A DNA stretch of 64,000 nt from Christiangramia sp. OXR-203 (GTDB taxonomy: Bacteria > Bacteroidota > Bacteroidia > Flavobacteriales > Flavobacteriaceae), in NCBI RefSeq assembly GCF_034372165.1, contig NZ_CP139698.1, positions 186,001-250,000 on the forward strand, in the 5' to 3' direction. Made by a program: the position numbers and the translations under genes. How positions within the stretch are numbered: position 1 is the first letter of the stretch; each line of letters starts with the position of its first letter. The notes below the pieces were generated by a model, which saw only the letters and a program-made list of their open reading frames with translations, was not told the origin of the DNA and ran no database searches. Shown in pieces: positions 18,267 through 28,284 of this stretch.

Positions 18267-19519
18267 TTGCTAACTTCTTCGAGTTGAAAGACTTTGTGGA
18301 TCAATTCCAGACTTTCATTCGTGGTTTCAGTATCTCCTTTGAGGTGATTTGCAAAATGTTTCATGATCTTCTGGATGATACGATTGCTTACAATTTCAGC
18401 ATGTTCATCATTAAAATCTGACATTTTTTTGCGCTGGAAATCCAGTTCATCATCCTTCATAGATCTTAGCTTTTTCTTCAAAGCTTTGATCGTTGGTGCA
18501 AACTTTCTTGTTTCCAGCCATTGATTGAAGTCGTTTTCAACTTCAGCAATGATCTCTTTTGCCTGCGGAATGAATTGTTTTCTTCTTTCCAGGGTTTCAT
18601 CGGTCATTTGCGATAAATGATCAAGATGAATCAATTGCACGTTCGGCAATTCTTCAACATCTTCTGAAACGTTCTTCGGAATAGAAAGATCAAGGATCAA
18701 AAGATCTTTTTTAGAATAGATAAGTTCTTTGGAAACGGTAGGATTCTGAGCTCCGGTAGCAACGATCAAAATATCACTATTTCTTATCTCTGCCTGGAGA
18801 TCTGCATAATCCTTAACGATAAGATCAAATTTACCGGCAACCTTCTCAGCTTTATCTTTTGTTCTGTTGATTAAGGTAATATGGTTATTCCGGGTATGTT
18901 TAACCAGATTTTCACAGGTATTACGTCCTATTTTCCCTGTTCCAAAGAGAAGAATGTTCTTATCTGAAACGTTCTCTAAATTCTTTAATATATATTGTAC
19001 AGAGGCAAATGAAACTGAAGTCGCTCCACTTGAGATCTCTGTCTCATTCTTAATTCTTTTACTGGCCTGGATCACAGCATTTACCAATCTTTCCAGGAAT
19101 GCATTTACCAGTCCGAGCTTTTTGGAACGTACAAAAGCAACCTTTAACTGACTTATAATCTCAAAATCACCTAGGATCTGGCTGTCCAGTCCTGTTCCAA
19201 CCCTGAACATATGAGTAATCGCCTGTTTGTTCTTATAAACGTAGGCAACCTTCTCAAATTCTTCAACCGTTCCATGAGTATGCTCACAAAGCAATTTGAT
19301 CAACTGGAATGGATGTTCTGCGAAACCGTAAATTTCAGTACGATTACAGGTGGAAGTTAAAAGAATACCATCGATACCTTCGCGGCCAGCCTGTTTCAAC
19401 AAATTTTCCTTCGCCTGTTCCGTAAGACTGAAGTGTCCCCGGATCTCGGCATCAGCCTTTTTGTAGCTTAAACCTATCGTATAAAAATGCTTACCTCTTG
19501 AAATGTGATAATCTTCCAT
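18263..19519 (-). CDS. hemA: glutamyl-tRNA reductase
   Basis: HemA reduces glutamyl-tRNA to glutamate-1-semialdehyde, the first committed step of heme synthesis. The catalytic cysteine is in LTSTCNRTEIYG (about residue 50), and the NADPH site is LFGTGKIGRNT (about 182). A C-terminal dimerisation helix region follows. I chose MEDYHISRGKHFYT at 19519; the frame extends to 19567 but that part lies in the promoter region. It heads the hemACDEFB cluster. Confidence 0.96.
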   Translation of the reverse strand: MEDYHISRGKHFYTIGLSYKKADAEIRGHFSLTEQAKENLLKQAGREGIDGILLTSTCNRTEIYGFAEHPFQLIKLLCEHTHGTVEEFEKVAYVYKNKQAITHMFRVGTGLDSQILGDFEIISQLKVAFVRSKKLGLVNAFLERLVNAVIQASKRIKNETEISSGATSVSFASVQYILKNLENVSDKNILLFGTGKIGRNTCENLVKHTRNNHITLINRTKDKAEKVAGKFDLIVKDYADLQAEIRNSDILIVATGAQNPTVSKELIYSKKDLLILDLSIPKNVSEDVEELPNVQLIHLDHLSQMTDETLERRKQFIPQAKEIIAEVENDFNQWLETRKFAPTIKALKKKLRSMKDDELDFQRKKMSDFNDEHAEIVSNRIIQKIMKHFANHLKGDTETTNESLELIHKVFQLEEVSK

Positions 19520-19542
19520 GTATCGATTTGGAAATACGTTTG

Positions 19543-19550
19543 CAAAAATA
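19543..19550 (-). promoter_or_regulatory. candidate -7 box for hemA
   Basis: On the minus strand this reads TATTTTTG, a TAnnTTTG match 24 bp before the hemA start. A TTG lies upstream at somewhat short spacing. Confidence 0.35.
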
Positions 19551-19645
19551 GCAGAAGAGTATTTCAAAAAATAACGCTAGAGGCACTAAATGTGTCGATA
19601 GATGATATTTATCAGCTTTTTAAAGTCCGAATCTTCAAAATGCGC

Positions 19646-19653
19646 TATTTTTG
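19646..19653 (+). promoter_or_regulatory. candidate -7 box for the AraC-type regulator gene
   Basis: TATTTTTG matches TAnnTTTG and lies about 65 bp before the start codon, in the divergent hemA/araC intergenic region. Confidence 0.4.
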
Positions 19654-19718
19654 TAGTAAACAAAGCTGTTGTGAATAGATTTGTTTAGACTGATTCTAAA
19701 TAAATAAATTTTCCGAGG

Positions 19719-20609
19719 ATGGATGAAAGCAAAAAAAATAACGCTGTAAGTATTTCAGAAGAAATCAAGATCGAAGATGGTTTCTATATTTTGAAGTTTC
19801 AGAATGACACAGATGAGAATAAGATCATGTCCCGCGAAATAGATAATAGTTTTATTCAATTTCACTTTAATGTGAAGGGAAACAGCAAGTTTCTATTCAA
19901 TAGCGGGAGTTATGAATTACCACTTCCTGAAGAGAATTCACTTTTACTGTACAATCCTCAGCGCGATCTGCCACTACATTTATCCATGGAAAAGGAGAGC
20001 TGGCTGATTTCTTTGGTAATCTCCATTAAGAAATTTCACGCTTTATTTTCTCAGGAAGCAGATTATATCACCTTTTTGAGTGGTGACAATAAGGATAAAA
20101 AATACTATAAGGATGCTCAGGTGTCGCCTTCAACCGCGGTGGTATTAAACCAGATCATGAATTTCAATCTGACTCCCAGTATCAAAAACCTTTATTTTAA
20201 AGCGAAAGCTTTTGAATTATTAAGTCTATACTTCAATAAAGCGGAAAATCCAGATCTGGAACAATGTCCGTTTCTGAGTGATGAGGAGAATATCAAGAAG
20301 ATAAGGAGAGCTAAAGATATCGTGATCGCAAGAATGGCTGAACCACCATCCCTGCAGGAACTTTCAGATGAAATTGGACTTAGTCTTAAAAAGCTAAAAG
20401 AAGGTTTCAAACAAATTTATGGAGATTCGGTTTATAGCTTTCTGTTCGATTATAAAATGGAATATGCACGTAAGCTTCTGGAAACAGGTGAATATAATGT
20501 AAATGAAGTAGGACTGAAGGTTGGTTATAGTACGGCGAGTCACTTTATTGCTGGTTTTAAAAAGAAATTTGGAACCACGCCGAAGAAATATACATTGTCG
20601 GTTAGCTAA
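19719..20609 (+). CDS. AraC-family transcriptional regulator
   Basis: The C-terminal AraC DNA-binding domain (about residues 195-295) shows both helix-turn-helix units: LQELSDEIGLSLKKLKEGFKQ, then VNEVGLKVGYSTASHFIAGFKKKFG, ending TPKKY. The N-terminal 180 residues are a poorly conserved sensor domain resembling a cupin-like part. It sits between divergent hemA and hemH, which suggests control of heme or iron genes. That role is inferred only from position. Confidence 0.9.
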   Translation: MDESKKNNAVSISEEIKIEDGFYILKFQNDTDENKIMSREIDNSFIQFHFNVKGNSKFLFNSGSYELPLPEENSLLLYNPQRDLPLHLSMEKESWLISLVISIKKFHALFSQEADYITFLSGDNKDKKYYKDAQVSPSTAVVLNQIMNFNLTPSIKNLYFKAKAFELLSLYFNKAENPDLEQCPFLSDEENIKKIRRAKDIVIARMAEPPSLQELSDEIGLSLKKLKEGFKQIYGDSVYSFLFDYKMEYARKLLETGEYNVNEVGLKVGYSTASHFIAGFKKKFGTTPKKYTLSVS

Positions 20610-20670
20610 CTGATTATTGAATCATAGAGAACACTAATTATAAATTGGATTTCAATAGACCAGTTAGTAT

Positions 20671-20678
20671 TATTTTTG
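20671..20678 (+). promoter_or_regulatory. candidate -7 box for hemH
   Basis: TATTTTTG matches TAnnTTTG and lies 18 bp before the hemH start codon, giving a very short leader. Confidence 0.45.
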
Positions 20679-20696
20679 AGTTGAAAAAGAAAAATT

Positions 20697-21734
20697 ATGA
20701 ATAAAGGCGTATTGCTGGTAAATCTGGGTTCTCCAGACAGTACCGATCCCAAAGATGTCAAGAAATATTTAGGCGAATTCCTTATGGACGAGCGAGTGAT
20801 CGATGTGCCATACTGGGCCAGAACACTACTGGTAAAGGGAATTGTATTAAATACCCGTCCTAAAAAATCTGCTGAAGCTTACCAGAAGATCTGGTGGGAT
20901 GAAGGTTCTCCGCTAATTGTACTTTCAGAAAGACTTCAGAATAAAATTGATGAAAAGACATCTGTTCCAATTGCATTGGCAATGAGGTATGGAACTCCAA
21001 ATATAAAACAAGGCTTACAGGAATTAAAGGATAAAGGAGTGGACGAAGTACTTCTATTTCCATTGTATCCACAATTCGCCATGGCTACTACTGAAACGAT
21101 TCTCGTACTGGCGGAAGAGTTACGCAAGGAATTTTTCCCTGAAATGAGCTTTACGACAGTACCACCATTTTATAATCATCCGGATTACGTACGAACATTG
21201 GCAAATAGTATTGCTGAAAACCTTGAAGGAAAAGAATATGAGCATTTATTATTTTCCTATCATGGTGTTCCTGAGCGACACATTCGTAAAAGCGATGTTA
21301 CCAGCTCACATTGTAAGATAGACGGCTCCTGTTGCCAGACGGCATCAACTGCTCACCAGTTTTGTTATCGACACCAGTGCTTTGAAACCACCAGGTTGGT
21401 TGCGGAACATTTAGGAATGAAGCCTAATACTTATAGCGTTTCCTTCCAGTCAAGATTAGGATTCGACCCATGGTTAAAGCCATATACAGACAGGACCATT
21501 GAAAGATTTGGAAAACAGGGAATGAAGAAGTTAGCCATTGTAACTCCGGCATTCGTTTCAGATTGTCTCGAAACGCTGGAAGAGATTGCCATGGAAGGCG
21601 AAGAGATTTTCCATGAAGTTGGTGGGAAAGACTTCTCTGTTGTTCCATGTTTGAACGATCGTGAAGATTGGGTAAAAGTATTATCCAGATGGATCGATGA
21701 GTGGGCAACCCAGCAAACTCCGGTTGAGGCTTAA
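20697..21734 (+). CDS. hemH: ferrochelatase
   Basis: HemH inserts Fe(II) into protoporphyrin IX. Motifs are GVLLVNLGSPDSTDPKDV at the N-terminus, FSYHGVPERHIRKSD with the catalytic histidine (about 194), and PAFVSDCLETLEEI with the conserved glutamate. After the HGVPERH motif there is a cysteine-rich stretch (HCKIDGSCCQ and then FCYRHQC). This could hold a [2Fe-2S] cluster, as in some bacterial ferrochelatases. The 345-residue length is normal. Its TAA overlaps the ATG of the next gene. Confidence 0.97.
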   Translation: MNKGVLLVNLGSPDSTDPKDVKKYLGEFLMDERVIDVPYWARTLLVKGIVLNTRPKKSAEAYQKIWWDEGSPLIVLSERLQNKIDEKTSVPIALAMRYGTPNIKQGLQELKDKGVDEVLLFPLYPQFAMATTETILVLAEELRKEFFPEMSFTTVPPFYNHPDYVRTLANSIAENLEGKEYEHLLFSYHGVPERHIRKSDVTSSHCKIDGSCCQTASTAHQFCYRHQCFETTRLVAEHLGMKPNTYSVSFQSRLGFDPWLKPYTDRTIERFGKQGMKKLAIVTPAFVSDCLETLEEIAMEGEEIFHEVGGKDFSVVPCLNDREDWVKVLSRWIDEWATQQTPVEA

Positions 21735-23074
21735 TGGCCGTTCGAAATTCTAAAGAACTGTGTGATAAACCCATTGGTAAACTTCTTATTCAACAAGCTT
21801 TACCAGCATCTGTAGGAATATTGGTGATGTCCTTGAACATCCTGGTAGATACTATTTTTGTTGGAAACTGGATAGGCCCGATTGCAATTGCGGCCATCAA
21901 TGTTGTGTTGCCAGTCTCTTTTTTTATTGCGGCTTTGGGAATGGCCATCGGGATAGGTGGAAGTTCGATCATTTCCCGGGCACTTGGCGCAAATGAAGAT
22001 TCTAAAGCCTTACGAACCTTTGGAAACCAGATCACGCTTACATTGGTTTTATCGATAGGCCTGGTCATTCCGGGATTGATTTTCGTTGATGATCTCATCC
22101 CTGCATTTGGAGGAATGGGCGAGATCTTCGATCCTGCAAAGATCTATTATATCATCGTGCTCTGCGGTGTTCCTATGCTGGCGCTTGCTATGATGGGGAA
22201 CAACGTAATTCGAGCAGAGGGAAAACCCCGTTTTGCCATGATCGCAATGATCATTCCCTCTGTAGTCAATCTTATTCTGGATTATATTCTTATCAATAAG
22301 CTGAATATGGGAATGGAAGGTGCCGCCCTGGCAACAACTGCATCCTATTTCTTTTGCATGGCTTATATTATCTGGTTTTTTCTTTCGAAGAACTCAGAAT
22401 TAAAGATCAGTTTCTCTCATTTCAACATGGATTTTCCTATTCTGAAGGAAATTTCAGCATTGGGAGTTGTTACCCTGGCCAGGCAGGCAGTAGTGAGTGT
22501 GACCTATCTTTTAATGAATAACATTCTTTTTAATCTAGGAGGTGAAGAATCGATCACCGTATATGCGATCATTGCTCGGATGCTGATGTTCGCACTTTTC
22601 CCGGTACTTGGAGTCACCCAGGGATTCCTGCCCATTGCTGGATTCAATTATGGTGCAGAGAACTTCAGCAGGGTTCGAAACAGTATAAACACTGCAATTT
22701 TATACTCTTTCCTCATGGGGCTTTTAATCTTTGCTGGGATCATGATTTTCGCACCGGATATCGTCGCAATCTTTACTACGGAACCAAGTATTCTGGAGCA
22801 AACACCTTCAGCAATGCGTTGGGTTTTTGCAGCGATTCCAATTGTAACAATTCAATTAATTGGAGCTGCTTATTTCCAGGCCATCGGGAAAGCTATGCCT
22901 GCATTTTTGCTAACCCTATCGCGGCAGGGATTTATTTTTATTCCGCTAGTGCTAATTCTTCCGAAGTACTACGGAGAACTCGGTGTCTGGATCTCTTTTC
23001 CAATTGCCGATGTACTTTCTACCATCATCACTGCCTATTTCTTGAATCGTGAGATTCGGCACACGCTCAAGTAA
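21734..23074 (+). CDS. MATE-family efflux transporter
   Basis: The 446-residue protein has about twelve hydrophobic segments in two homologous halves, as expected for MATE cation-coupled multidrug exporters. The first half has LLIQQALPASVGILVMSLNILVD and GGSSIISRALG; the second has VTQGFLPIAGFNYGA. The ATG overlaps the hemH stop (TAATG), so the two are translationally coupled. The substrate is unknown; porphyrin export would be speculation. Confidence 0.93.
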   Translation: MAVRNSKELCDKPIGKLLIQQALPASVGILVMSLNILVDTIFVGNWIGPIAIAAINVVLPVSFFIAALGMAIGIGGSSIISRALGANEDSKALRTFGNQITLTLVLSIGLVIPGLIFVDDLIPAFGGMGEIFDPAKIYYIIVLCGVPMLALAMMGNNVIRAEGKPRFAMIAMIIPSVVNLILDYILINKLNMGMEGAALATTASYFFCMAYIIWFFLSKNSELKISFSHFNMDFPILKEISALGVVTLARQAVVSVTYLLMNNILFNLGGEESITVYAIIARMLMFALFPVLGVTQGFLPIAGFNYGAENFSRVRNSINTAILYSFLMGLLIFAGIMIFAPDIVAIFTTEPSILEQTPSAMRWVFAAIPIVTIQLIGAAYFQAIGKAMPAFLLTLSRQGFIFIPLVLILPKYYGELGVWISFPIADVLSTIITAYFLNREIRHTLK

Positions 23075-23135
23075 ACTTCAGAAGCTTGAAAATTATAGTA
23101 AATCCTTATCTTTAAAGCAGACTAAACGATTTTCT

Positions 23136-26100
23136 ATGAACCAATCTCTACTCAGGCTCTCAGTTTTTTTACTGCTCGCCATTCTTTTCAATTCACAAAA
23201 ACATTTTGCACAGGATAATTCCGAAGAACTTTACGGCGCTCTGGAATATCGTCTAATAGGTCCGTTTCGAGGTGGACGAAGTGCTGCAGTAACCGGTGTT
23301 CCCGGCAAGCCAAATCTTTTCTATTTTGGAGCTGCAGGCGGTGGTGTCTGGAAAACAACGAATGGAGGTCGCAGCTGGAGCAATATATCTGATGGTTATT
23401 TTGGAGGTTCCATTGGCGCTATTGAGGTTGCTAAGAACGATCCAAATGTGATGTATGTGGGAGGTGGAGAAAAAACGGTTCGTGGAAATGTTTCTTCTGG
23501 CTACGGAATCTGGAAAACCGAAGATGCCGGGAAGACCTGGACTTCCGCTGGATTAAAAAACAGTCGGCATGTTCCCAGAATCGTAATACATCCGAAGGAT
23601 TACAACACTGTATATGCAGCAGTTCTTGGAAATATTTACAAACCTACCGAAGAACGGGGAGTTTATAAATCTACAGATGGAGGTAAGAACTGGCAAAAAG
23701 TACTTTTTTCTAATGCAGATGCCGGTGCAGTAGATCTGATTATGGATCCCAACAATCCGCGAGTTTTATATGCGAGCACCTGGAATGTTCAGCGTACACC
23801 ATATAGTCTTAGTAGTGGAGGAGAGGGATCAGCTTTATGGAAAAGTACAGATAGCGGGGAAACCTGGAAGGAAATTTCAGAAAATAAAGGTTTTCCAAAG
23901 GATACTTTAGGGATCATTGGCGTGACTGTTTCCCCTGCAAACAGCGAAAGGGTCTGGGCTATTGTTGAAAATAAAGAAAAAGGAGGCGTTTATCGCAGTG
24001 AAGATGCGGGTGAAACCTGGAATTTGATCAATGATGATCGTAGTGTGAGACAACGTGCCTGGTATTATACCCGTATTTATGCCGACTCAGAAGATGAAGA
24101 CAAGGTATATGTGCTCAATGTGAATTATCATACAAGTACCGATGGCGGTAAGACTTACAGTTCTGCCAATGCACCACACGGCGATCACCACGATCTATGG
24201 ATCGCTCCGGAGGATCCTCAACGTATGATCATGGGTGACGATGGGGGCGCACAAATTACTTACGATGGTGGGGAAACCTGGAGTACGTACCACAATCAAC
24301 CGACTTCTCAGTTTTACAGAGTAACTACAGATAATTCATTTCCGTATAGAATATATGCGGCACAGCAGGATAATTCTACGGTTAGAATCAGGCATAGAAC
24401 AGAAGGTAGAAGTATTGGAGAAGGTGACTGGGAATCTACAGCGGGAGGTGAGAGCGCGCATATCGCCGTAGATCCTGAAAATCCTGAGATCGTTTATGGT
24501 GGAAGTTATGACGGATTCCTAACCAGGTACAATCATGAAACCGGGACCGTGCGGAGTATTAGTGTCTGGCCAGACAATCCAATGGGTCATGGAGCCGAAG
24601 ATCTCAAATATCGTTTCCAGTGGAATTTCCCTATTTTCTTCTCTCCACATGATCCTGATAAATTGTATACCGCGTCCAATCATTTGCATATGACCACGAA
24701 TGAGGGGGAAAGCTGGGATGAGATAAGTCCTGATCTTACGAGAAATGACAAGTCAAAACAAAAGTCTTCAGGAGGACCTATCACCCAGGATAACACTTCC
24801 GTAGAATATTACAGTACTATTTTCGCTGCAGCAGAGTCGCCTTTAAAGGAAGGTTTGCTCTGGACTGGTAGTGATGACGGCCTGGTACATGTTTCGAGAG
24901 ATGGCGGTGAGAATTGGGAAAATGTAACTCCTAAAGGAATGCCGGAGTGGATGATGATCAATAGCATTGAACCTTCTGTTTTTGATGAAGGCACGGCATA
25001 TATCGCGGGAACCAGGTACAAACTGGGAGATTTCGCTCCTTATTTATATAAAACGACCAACTATGGTAAGTCCTGGAAAAAGATCACCTCTGGAATTTCT
25101 TCGGAACATTTTACAAGGGTGGTTCGTGAAGATCCTGAAAAGCAGGGCTTGCTTTACGCAGGAACCGAAACCGGGATGTATATTTCATTTGATGACGGAG
25201 CGAACTGGAAAGCTTTTCAGTTAAATCTGCCAATAGTACCAATCACCGATCTTGCCATCAAAGAAAATAACTTGATCGTGGCTACTCAGGGAAGAAGTCT
25301 CTGGATCATCGATGATCTAAGTGTATTACACCAGTTGAACTCAGTTGAAAAGGATCAGGATCATTTATTCAAGCCGAAAAATTCCTATAGAATGGATGGC
25401 AGATCCCGGGAAAGTGCTACAGCCGGGACGAACCATCCCGCGGGAGTCATGACCTATTTTTTTCTGAAGGATCCTGAAGGGAAGAAAGTCAAATTAAGCT
25501 ATTTAAATACTGAAAATGATACTATTCAAAGCTTCTCTTCTGAAGCAAAAAAGAACAAACTGGAAGTAAGTAAAGGAGCCAATCAGCATGTTTGGGATAT
25601 GCGTGGTGAAGGCGCTGAACGACTTGACGGAATGATCCTTTGGTGGGCAAGTACAGACGCTCCACAAGCGGTTCCCGGAAAATATAAGGTAGTTCTGGAA
25701 GTGGAAGATGAGGTGATGAAACAGGATTTCGAGATCCTGCCAGACGCAAATGCCGAAACCGACCAGGCAGGAATGCAAAAGCAGTATGATTTCATTTCCA
25801 GCGTGAATAAAACCGTAGACAATGCTCACCAATCCATCAAAAAGATGAGAAAGGTCGATGCACAACTGAAGGATTTTCAGAAGCAGTATAAAAACAATGA
25901 GCAGGTAAAACCCTTGCTGGAAAAAGCGAAAACCCTGAGCGAGCAACTTTCAGAAATAGAAAATGCGCTTTACCAGACCAAGAATCGTAGTAACCAGGAT
26001 CCGCTTAATTTCCCGATAAAACTCACCAATAAACTGGCGCATTTGAACAGTCTCGTAGGAATGGACGATTTTCCACCAACTCAGCAGGATATTGCAGTTA

Positions 26101-26234
26101 AAGACCAACTTACTGCCAGTATCAACGAAGAATTGAATAAATTTGACCAGCTTTTAGAAGAAGAAGTAAAAGCTTTTAATAAGGAATTTAATGCGATGGA
26201 TCTTAATTATCTATTCGTGGAGACTGAAGACTAA
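23136..26234 (+). CDS. secreted Asp-box (BNR/VPS10-like) beta-propeller protein
   Basis: I chose the start at 23136 because it gives a signal peptide (MNQSLLRLSVFLLLAILFNS, ending near HFAQ). The body has many Asp-box motifs of the SxDxGxTW type, for example TNGGRSW, EDAGKTW, TDGGKNW, TDSGETW, EDAGETW, YDGGETW, TNEGESW, RDGGENW, TNYGKSW and FDDGANW. This indicates a two-part sortilin/glycosidase-like propeller. The C-terminal 200 residues include a beta domain and a helical coiled region (about 890-1010). Enzyme activity is not established. It lies between the MATE gene and hemJ. Confidence 0.88.
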   Translation: MNQSLLRLSVFLLLAILFNSQKHFAQDNSEELYGALEYRLIGPFRGGRSAAVTGVPGKPNLFYFGAAGGGVWKTTNGGRSWSNISDGYFGGSIGAIEVAKNDPNVMYVGGGEKTVRGNVSSGYGIWKTEDAGKTWTSAGLKNSRHVPRIVIHPKDYNTVYAAVLGNIYKPTEERGVYKSTDGGKNWQKVLFSNADAGAVDLIMDPNNPRVLYASTWNVQRTPYSLSSGGEGSALWKSTDSGETWKEISENKGFPKDTLGIIGVTVSPANSERVWAIVENKEKGGVYRSEDAGETWNLINDDRSVRQRAWYYTRIYADSEDEDKVYVLNVNYHTSTDGGKTYSSANAPHGDHHDLWIAPEDPQRMIMGDDGGAQITYDGGETWSTYHNQPTSQFYRVTTDNSFPYRIYAAQQDNSTVRIRHRTEGRSIGEGDWESTAGGESAHIAVDPENPEIVYGGSYDGFLTRYNHETGTVRSISVWPDNPMGHGAEDLKYRFQWNFPIFFSPHDPDKLYTASNHLHMTTNEGESWDEISPDLTRNDKSKQKSSGGPITQDNTSVEYYSTIFAAAESPLKEGLLWTGSDDGLVHVSRDGGENWENVTPKGMPEWMMINSIEPSVFDEGTAYIAGTRYKLGDFAPYLYKTTNYGKSWKKITSGISSEHFTRVVREDPEKQGLLYAGTETGMYISFDDGANWKAFQLNLPIVPITDLAIKENNLIVATQGRSLWIIDDLSVLHQLNSVEKDQDHLFKPKNSYRMDGRSRESATAGTNHPAGVMTYFFLKDPEGKKVKLSYLNTENDTIQSFSSEAKKNKLEVSKGANQHVWDMRGEGAERLDGMILWWASTDAPQAVPGKYKVVLEVEDEVMKQDFEILPDANAETDQAGMQKQYDFISSVNKTVDNAHQSIKKMRKVDAQLKDFQKQYKNNEQVKPLLEKAKTLSEQLSEIENALYQTKNRSNQDPLNFPIKLTNKLAHLNSLVGMDDFPPTQQDIAVKDQLTASINEELNKFDQLLEEEVKAFNKEFNAMDLNYLFVETED

Positions 26235-26783
26235 ATGGAGTACTATAATTATATCAAAGCCCTGCACCTTATTTTCGTAATTACGTGGTTTGCCGGGCTT
26301 TTTTATATTCCGCGCTTATTCGTATACCAGATCGAAGCTGCTGAAAAGCCAGAACCAGATAGAACAATTCTTGGAGATCAGCTAAAACTGATGGCGAAAA
26401 GGCTCTGGTTCATTATTACCTGGCCTTCTGCGATCCTGGCGAGCGCTTTCGCTTTTACGTTACTGGCGATGGTTCCTGGCTGGCTCGAGCAACCCTGGAT
26501 GCATGTGAAACTTGGTTTTGTAGTGCTACTATTTGCCTATCATTTCAAGACCCATCTAATTTTTAAAGAACTGCAGAAAGGGATTATTAACTGGACTTCA
26601 AACGGAATGCGAATCTGGAATGAGGGAAGTACGCTTATCCTGTTTTCAGTAATTTTCCTGGTCATCGTGCGGGATGCTATTAACTGGATCTACGGAGTTC
26701 TTGGAATTTTTCTACTCGGGATCATGTTAATGCTAGGGATCAAATTATACAAAAGAATACGCTCAAGGAACCCTAATGCCTGA
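26235..26783 (+). CDS. hemJ: protoporphyrinogen IX oxidase HemJ (CopD/UPF0093 family)
   Basis: HemJ is a membrane heme protein that oxidises protoporphyrinogen IX in organisms without HemG or HemY. The N-terminal motif YIKALHLIFVITWFAGLFYIPRL contains the conserved histidine. WFIITWPSAILA and WMHVKLGFVVLLFAYH are further family signatures. Four membrane segments and 182 residues fit. The start follows the previous stop directly (TAA ATG). No other protoporphyrinogen oxidase gene is seen in the window, so HemJ would fill the gap between HemF and HemH. Confidence 0.9.
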   Translation: MEYYNYIKALHLIFVITWFAGLFYIPRLFVYQIEAAEKPEPDRTILGDQLKLMAKRLWFIITWPSAILASAFAFTLLAMVPGWLEQPWMHVKLGFVVLLFAYHFKTHLIFKELQKGIINWTSNGMRIWNEGSTLILFSVIFLVIVRDAINWIYGVLGIFLLGIMLMLGIKLYKRIRSRNPNA

Positions 26784-26824
26784 AATGGTTCGATAATTGT
26801 TGCCTTGAAGCGAAGCCTGCCTAT

Positions 26825-28279
26825 ATGAAGATGCTTAAATTATCCTTAAGAACTAGAATTTTTATCTCTATGATCCTGTTGGTTCTCGGGGCATCTATTC
26901 TAATTTTTGGGGTGACAGTGTACCAATATAAACAGGAAGCTGAAAATTATCACGAAGAACGGCTGGAGCGTAAACAAAGAGCGATCCTTGAAAACATCAA
27001 ATTTGTACTTGCCAGTACTAGTTATGTAATAGATACCGAAAACATTGGACTTATTTTTGCTGAAAGGGATAAGATCGATGAAATGGCCGAAGTTCATGAA
27101 ATGCAGATCCATATTTATGATCTCGACGGAAGCCTTATTATCAAATCCAACGAATCATTTTTTAAAGACTCCACTACCGTTAGTATTCCAGAAAGCGTAC
27201 TAAGTAAGCTGGATGCTACCACTACCAAGCATTATTTGAAGAAAACTGAAGTCAACGGGCAGAAATACCAGTCTTCATACAGTTATATTACCGATGGAAA
27301 ATTTAAGCCACTGGCAATCCTGTATTTACCATATGTACAGGATGATAGTCTGTTGAACAGGGATTTGAACAATTTCCTGGTACGCATGGCAGAGGTCTAT
27401 CTTTTTATGCTATTGATAGCCATTATTCTGTCATTCTTTCTTTCAAAATATATCACCAAATCGCTCAAGATCATTTCGGAAAAGATCAATCAGACCAGAC
27501 TGGACAAACGAAACCAGAAAATCGAACTTTCCAATGCAACAGAGGAGATCTACGCTTTGGTTTCGGCATATAACAGTATGATCGATGAGTTGGAGGAAAG
27601 TGCTGTGAAATTAGCCACCAATGAGCGGGAACAGGCCTGGCGGGAAATGGCGAAGCAGGTAGCACATGAGATCAAGAATCCGTTGACACCTATGCGATTG
27701 AGCGTACAAAGTTTTCAGCGTAATTTTGATCCGGAAGATCCCGACATTCATCTTAAGGTCGATGAATACAGCGAAACGCTCATTAATCAAATTGATACTA
27801 TGAGCTCTATCGCTTCGGCATTCTCAAACTTTGCAAAGATGCCGGCACAACAAAATGAAACTTTGAATGTGCCCAAGATCGTGAAGCTGGCACTGGATAT
27901 TTTTAATGAGAAATACATTGAATTTCAATGTGACCAGGAGGAGATCCTGGCGAAATTTGATCGTACGCAGTTGATTCGGGTAGTGACCAACCTGGTTAAA
28001 AATGCTACTCAGGCACTTCAGAATGTAGAAGATCCTCGAATTATGGTGTCGGTCGAAGAGGAGGAGAATACCGTTCTTATTTCGGTTTCCGATAATGGAA
28101 TGGGTATTTCCGAAGAAAATAAAACGAAGGTATTTGAACCTAAATTCACCACGAAATCAAGCGGAATGGGATTAGGCCTTGCCATGGTAAAAAATATCGT
28201 GGAAACTTATAAGGGGACGATTAGCTTTGTTTCCAAACAGAATAAAGGCACTATCTTTAACGTACGATTTCCAAAATAA
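26825..28279 (+). CDS. membrane sensor histidine kinase, NtrY-like
   Basis: Two membrane segments (about residues 12-32 and 190-210) flank a periplasmic sensor domain of about 155 residues. A HAMP-like linker follows. The kinase core has an H-box QVAHEIKNPLTPMRLS (about 280), an N-box NLVKNATQAL, G1 DNGMGIS and G2 GMGLGLAMV. The 484-residue length fits. No response regulator gene is adjacent, so it is an orphan kinase and its partner is unknown. The H-box resembles NtrY-type kinases. Confidence 0.93.
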   Translation: MKMLKLSLRTRIFISMILLVLGASILIFGVTVYQYKQEAENYHEERLERKQRAILENIKFVLASTSYVIDTENIGLIFAERDKIDEMAEVHEMQIHIYDLDGSLIIKSNESFFKDSTTVSIPESVLSKLDATTTKHYLKKTEVNGQKYQSSYSYITDGKFKPLAILYLPYVQDDSLLNRDLNNFLVRMAEVYLFMLLIAIILSFFLSKYITKSLKIISEKINQTRLDKRNQKIELSNATEEIYALVSAYNSMIDELEESAVKLATNEREQAWREMAKQVAHEIKNPLTPMRLSVQSFQRNFDPEDPDIHLKVDEYSETLINQIDTMSSIASAFSNFAKMPAQQNETLNVPKIVKLALDIFNEKYIEFQCDQEEILAKFDRTQLIRVVTNLVKNATQALQNVEDPRIMVSVEEEENTVLISVSDNGMGISEENKTKVFEPKFTTKSSGMGLGLAMVKNIVETYKGTISFVSKQNKGTIFNVRFPK

Positions 28280-28284
28280 AGATT

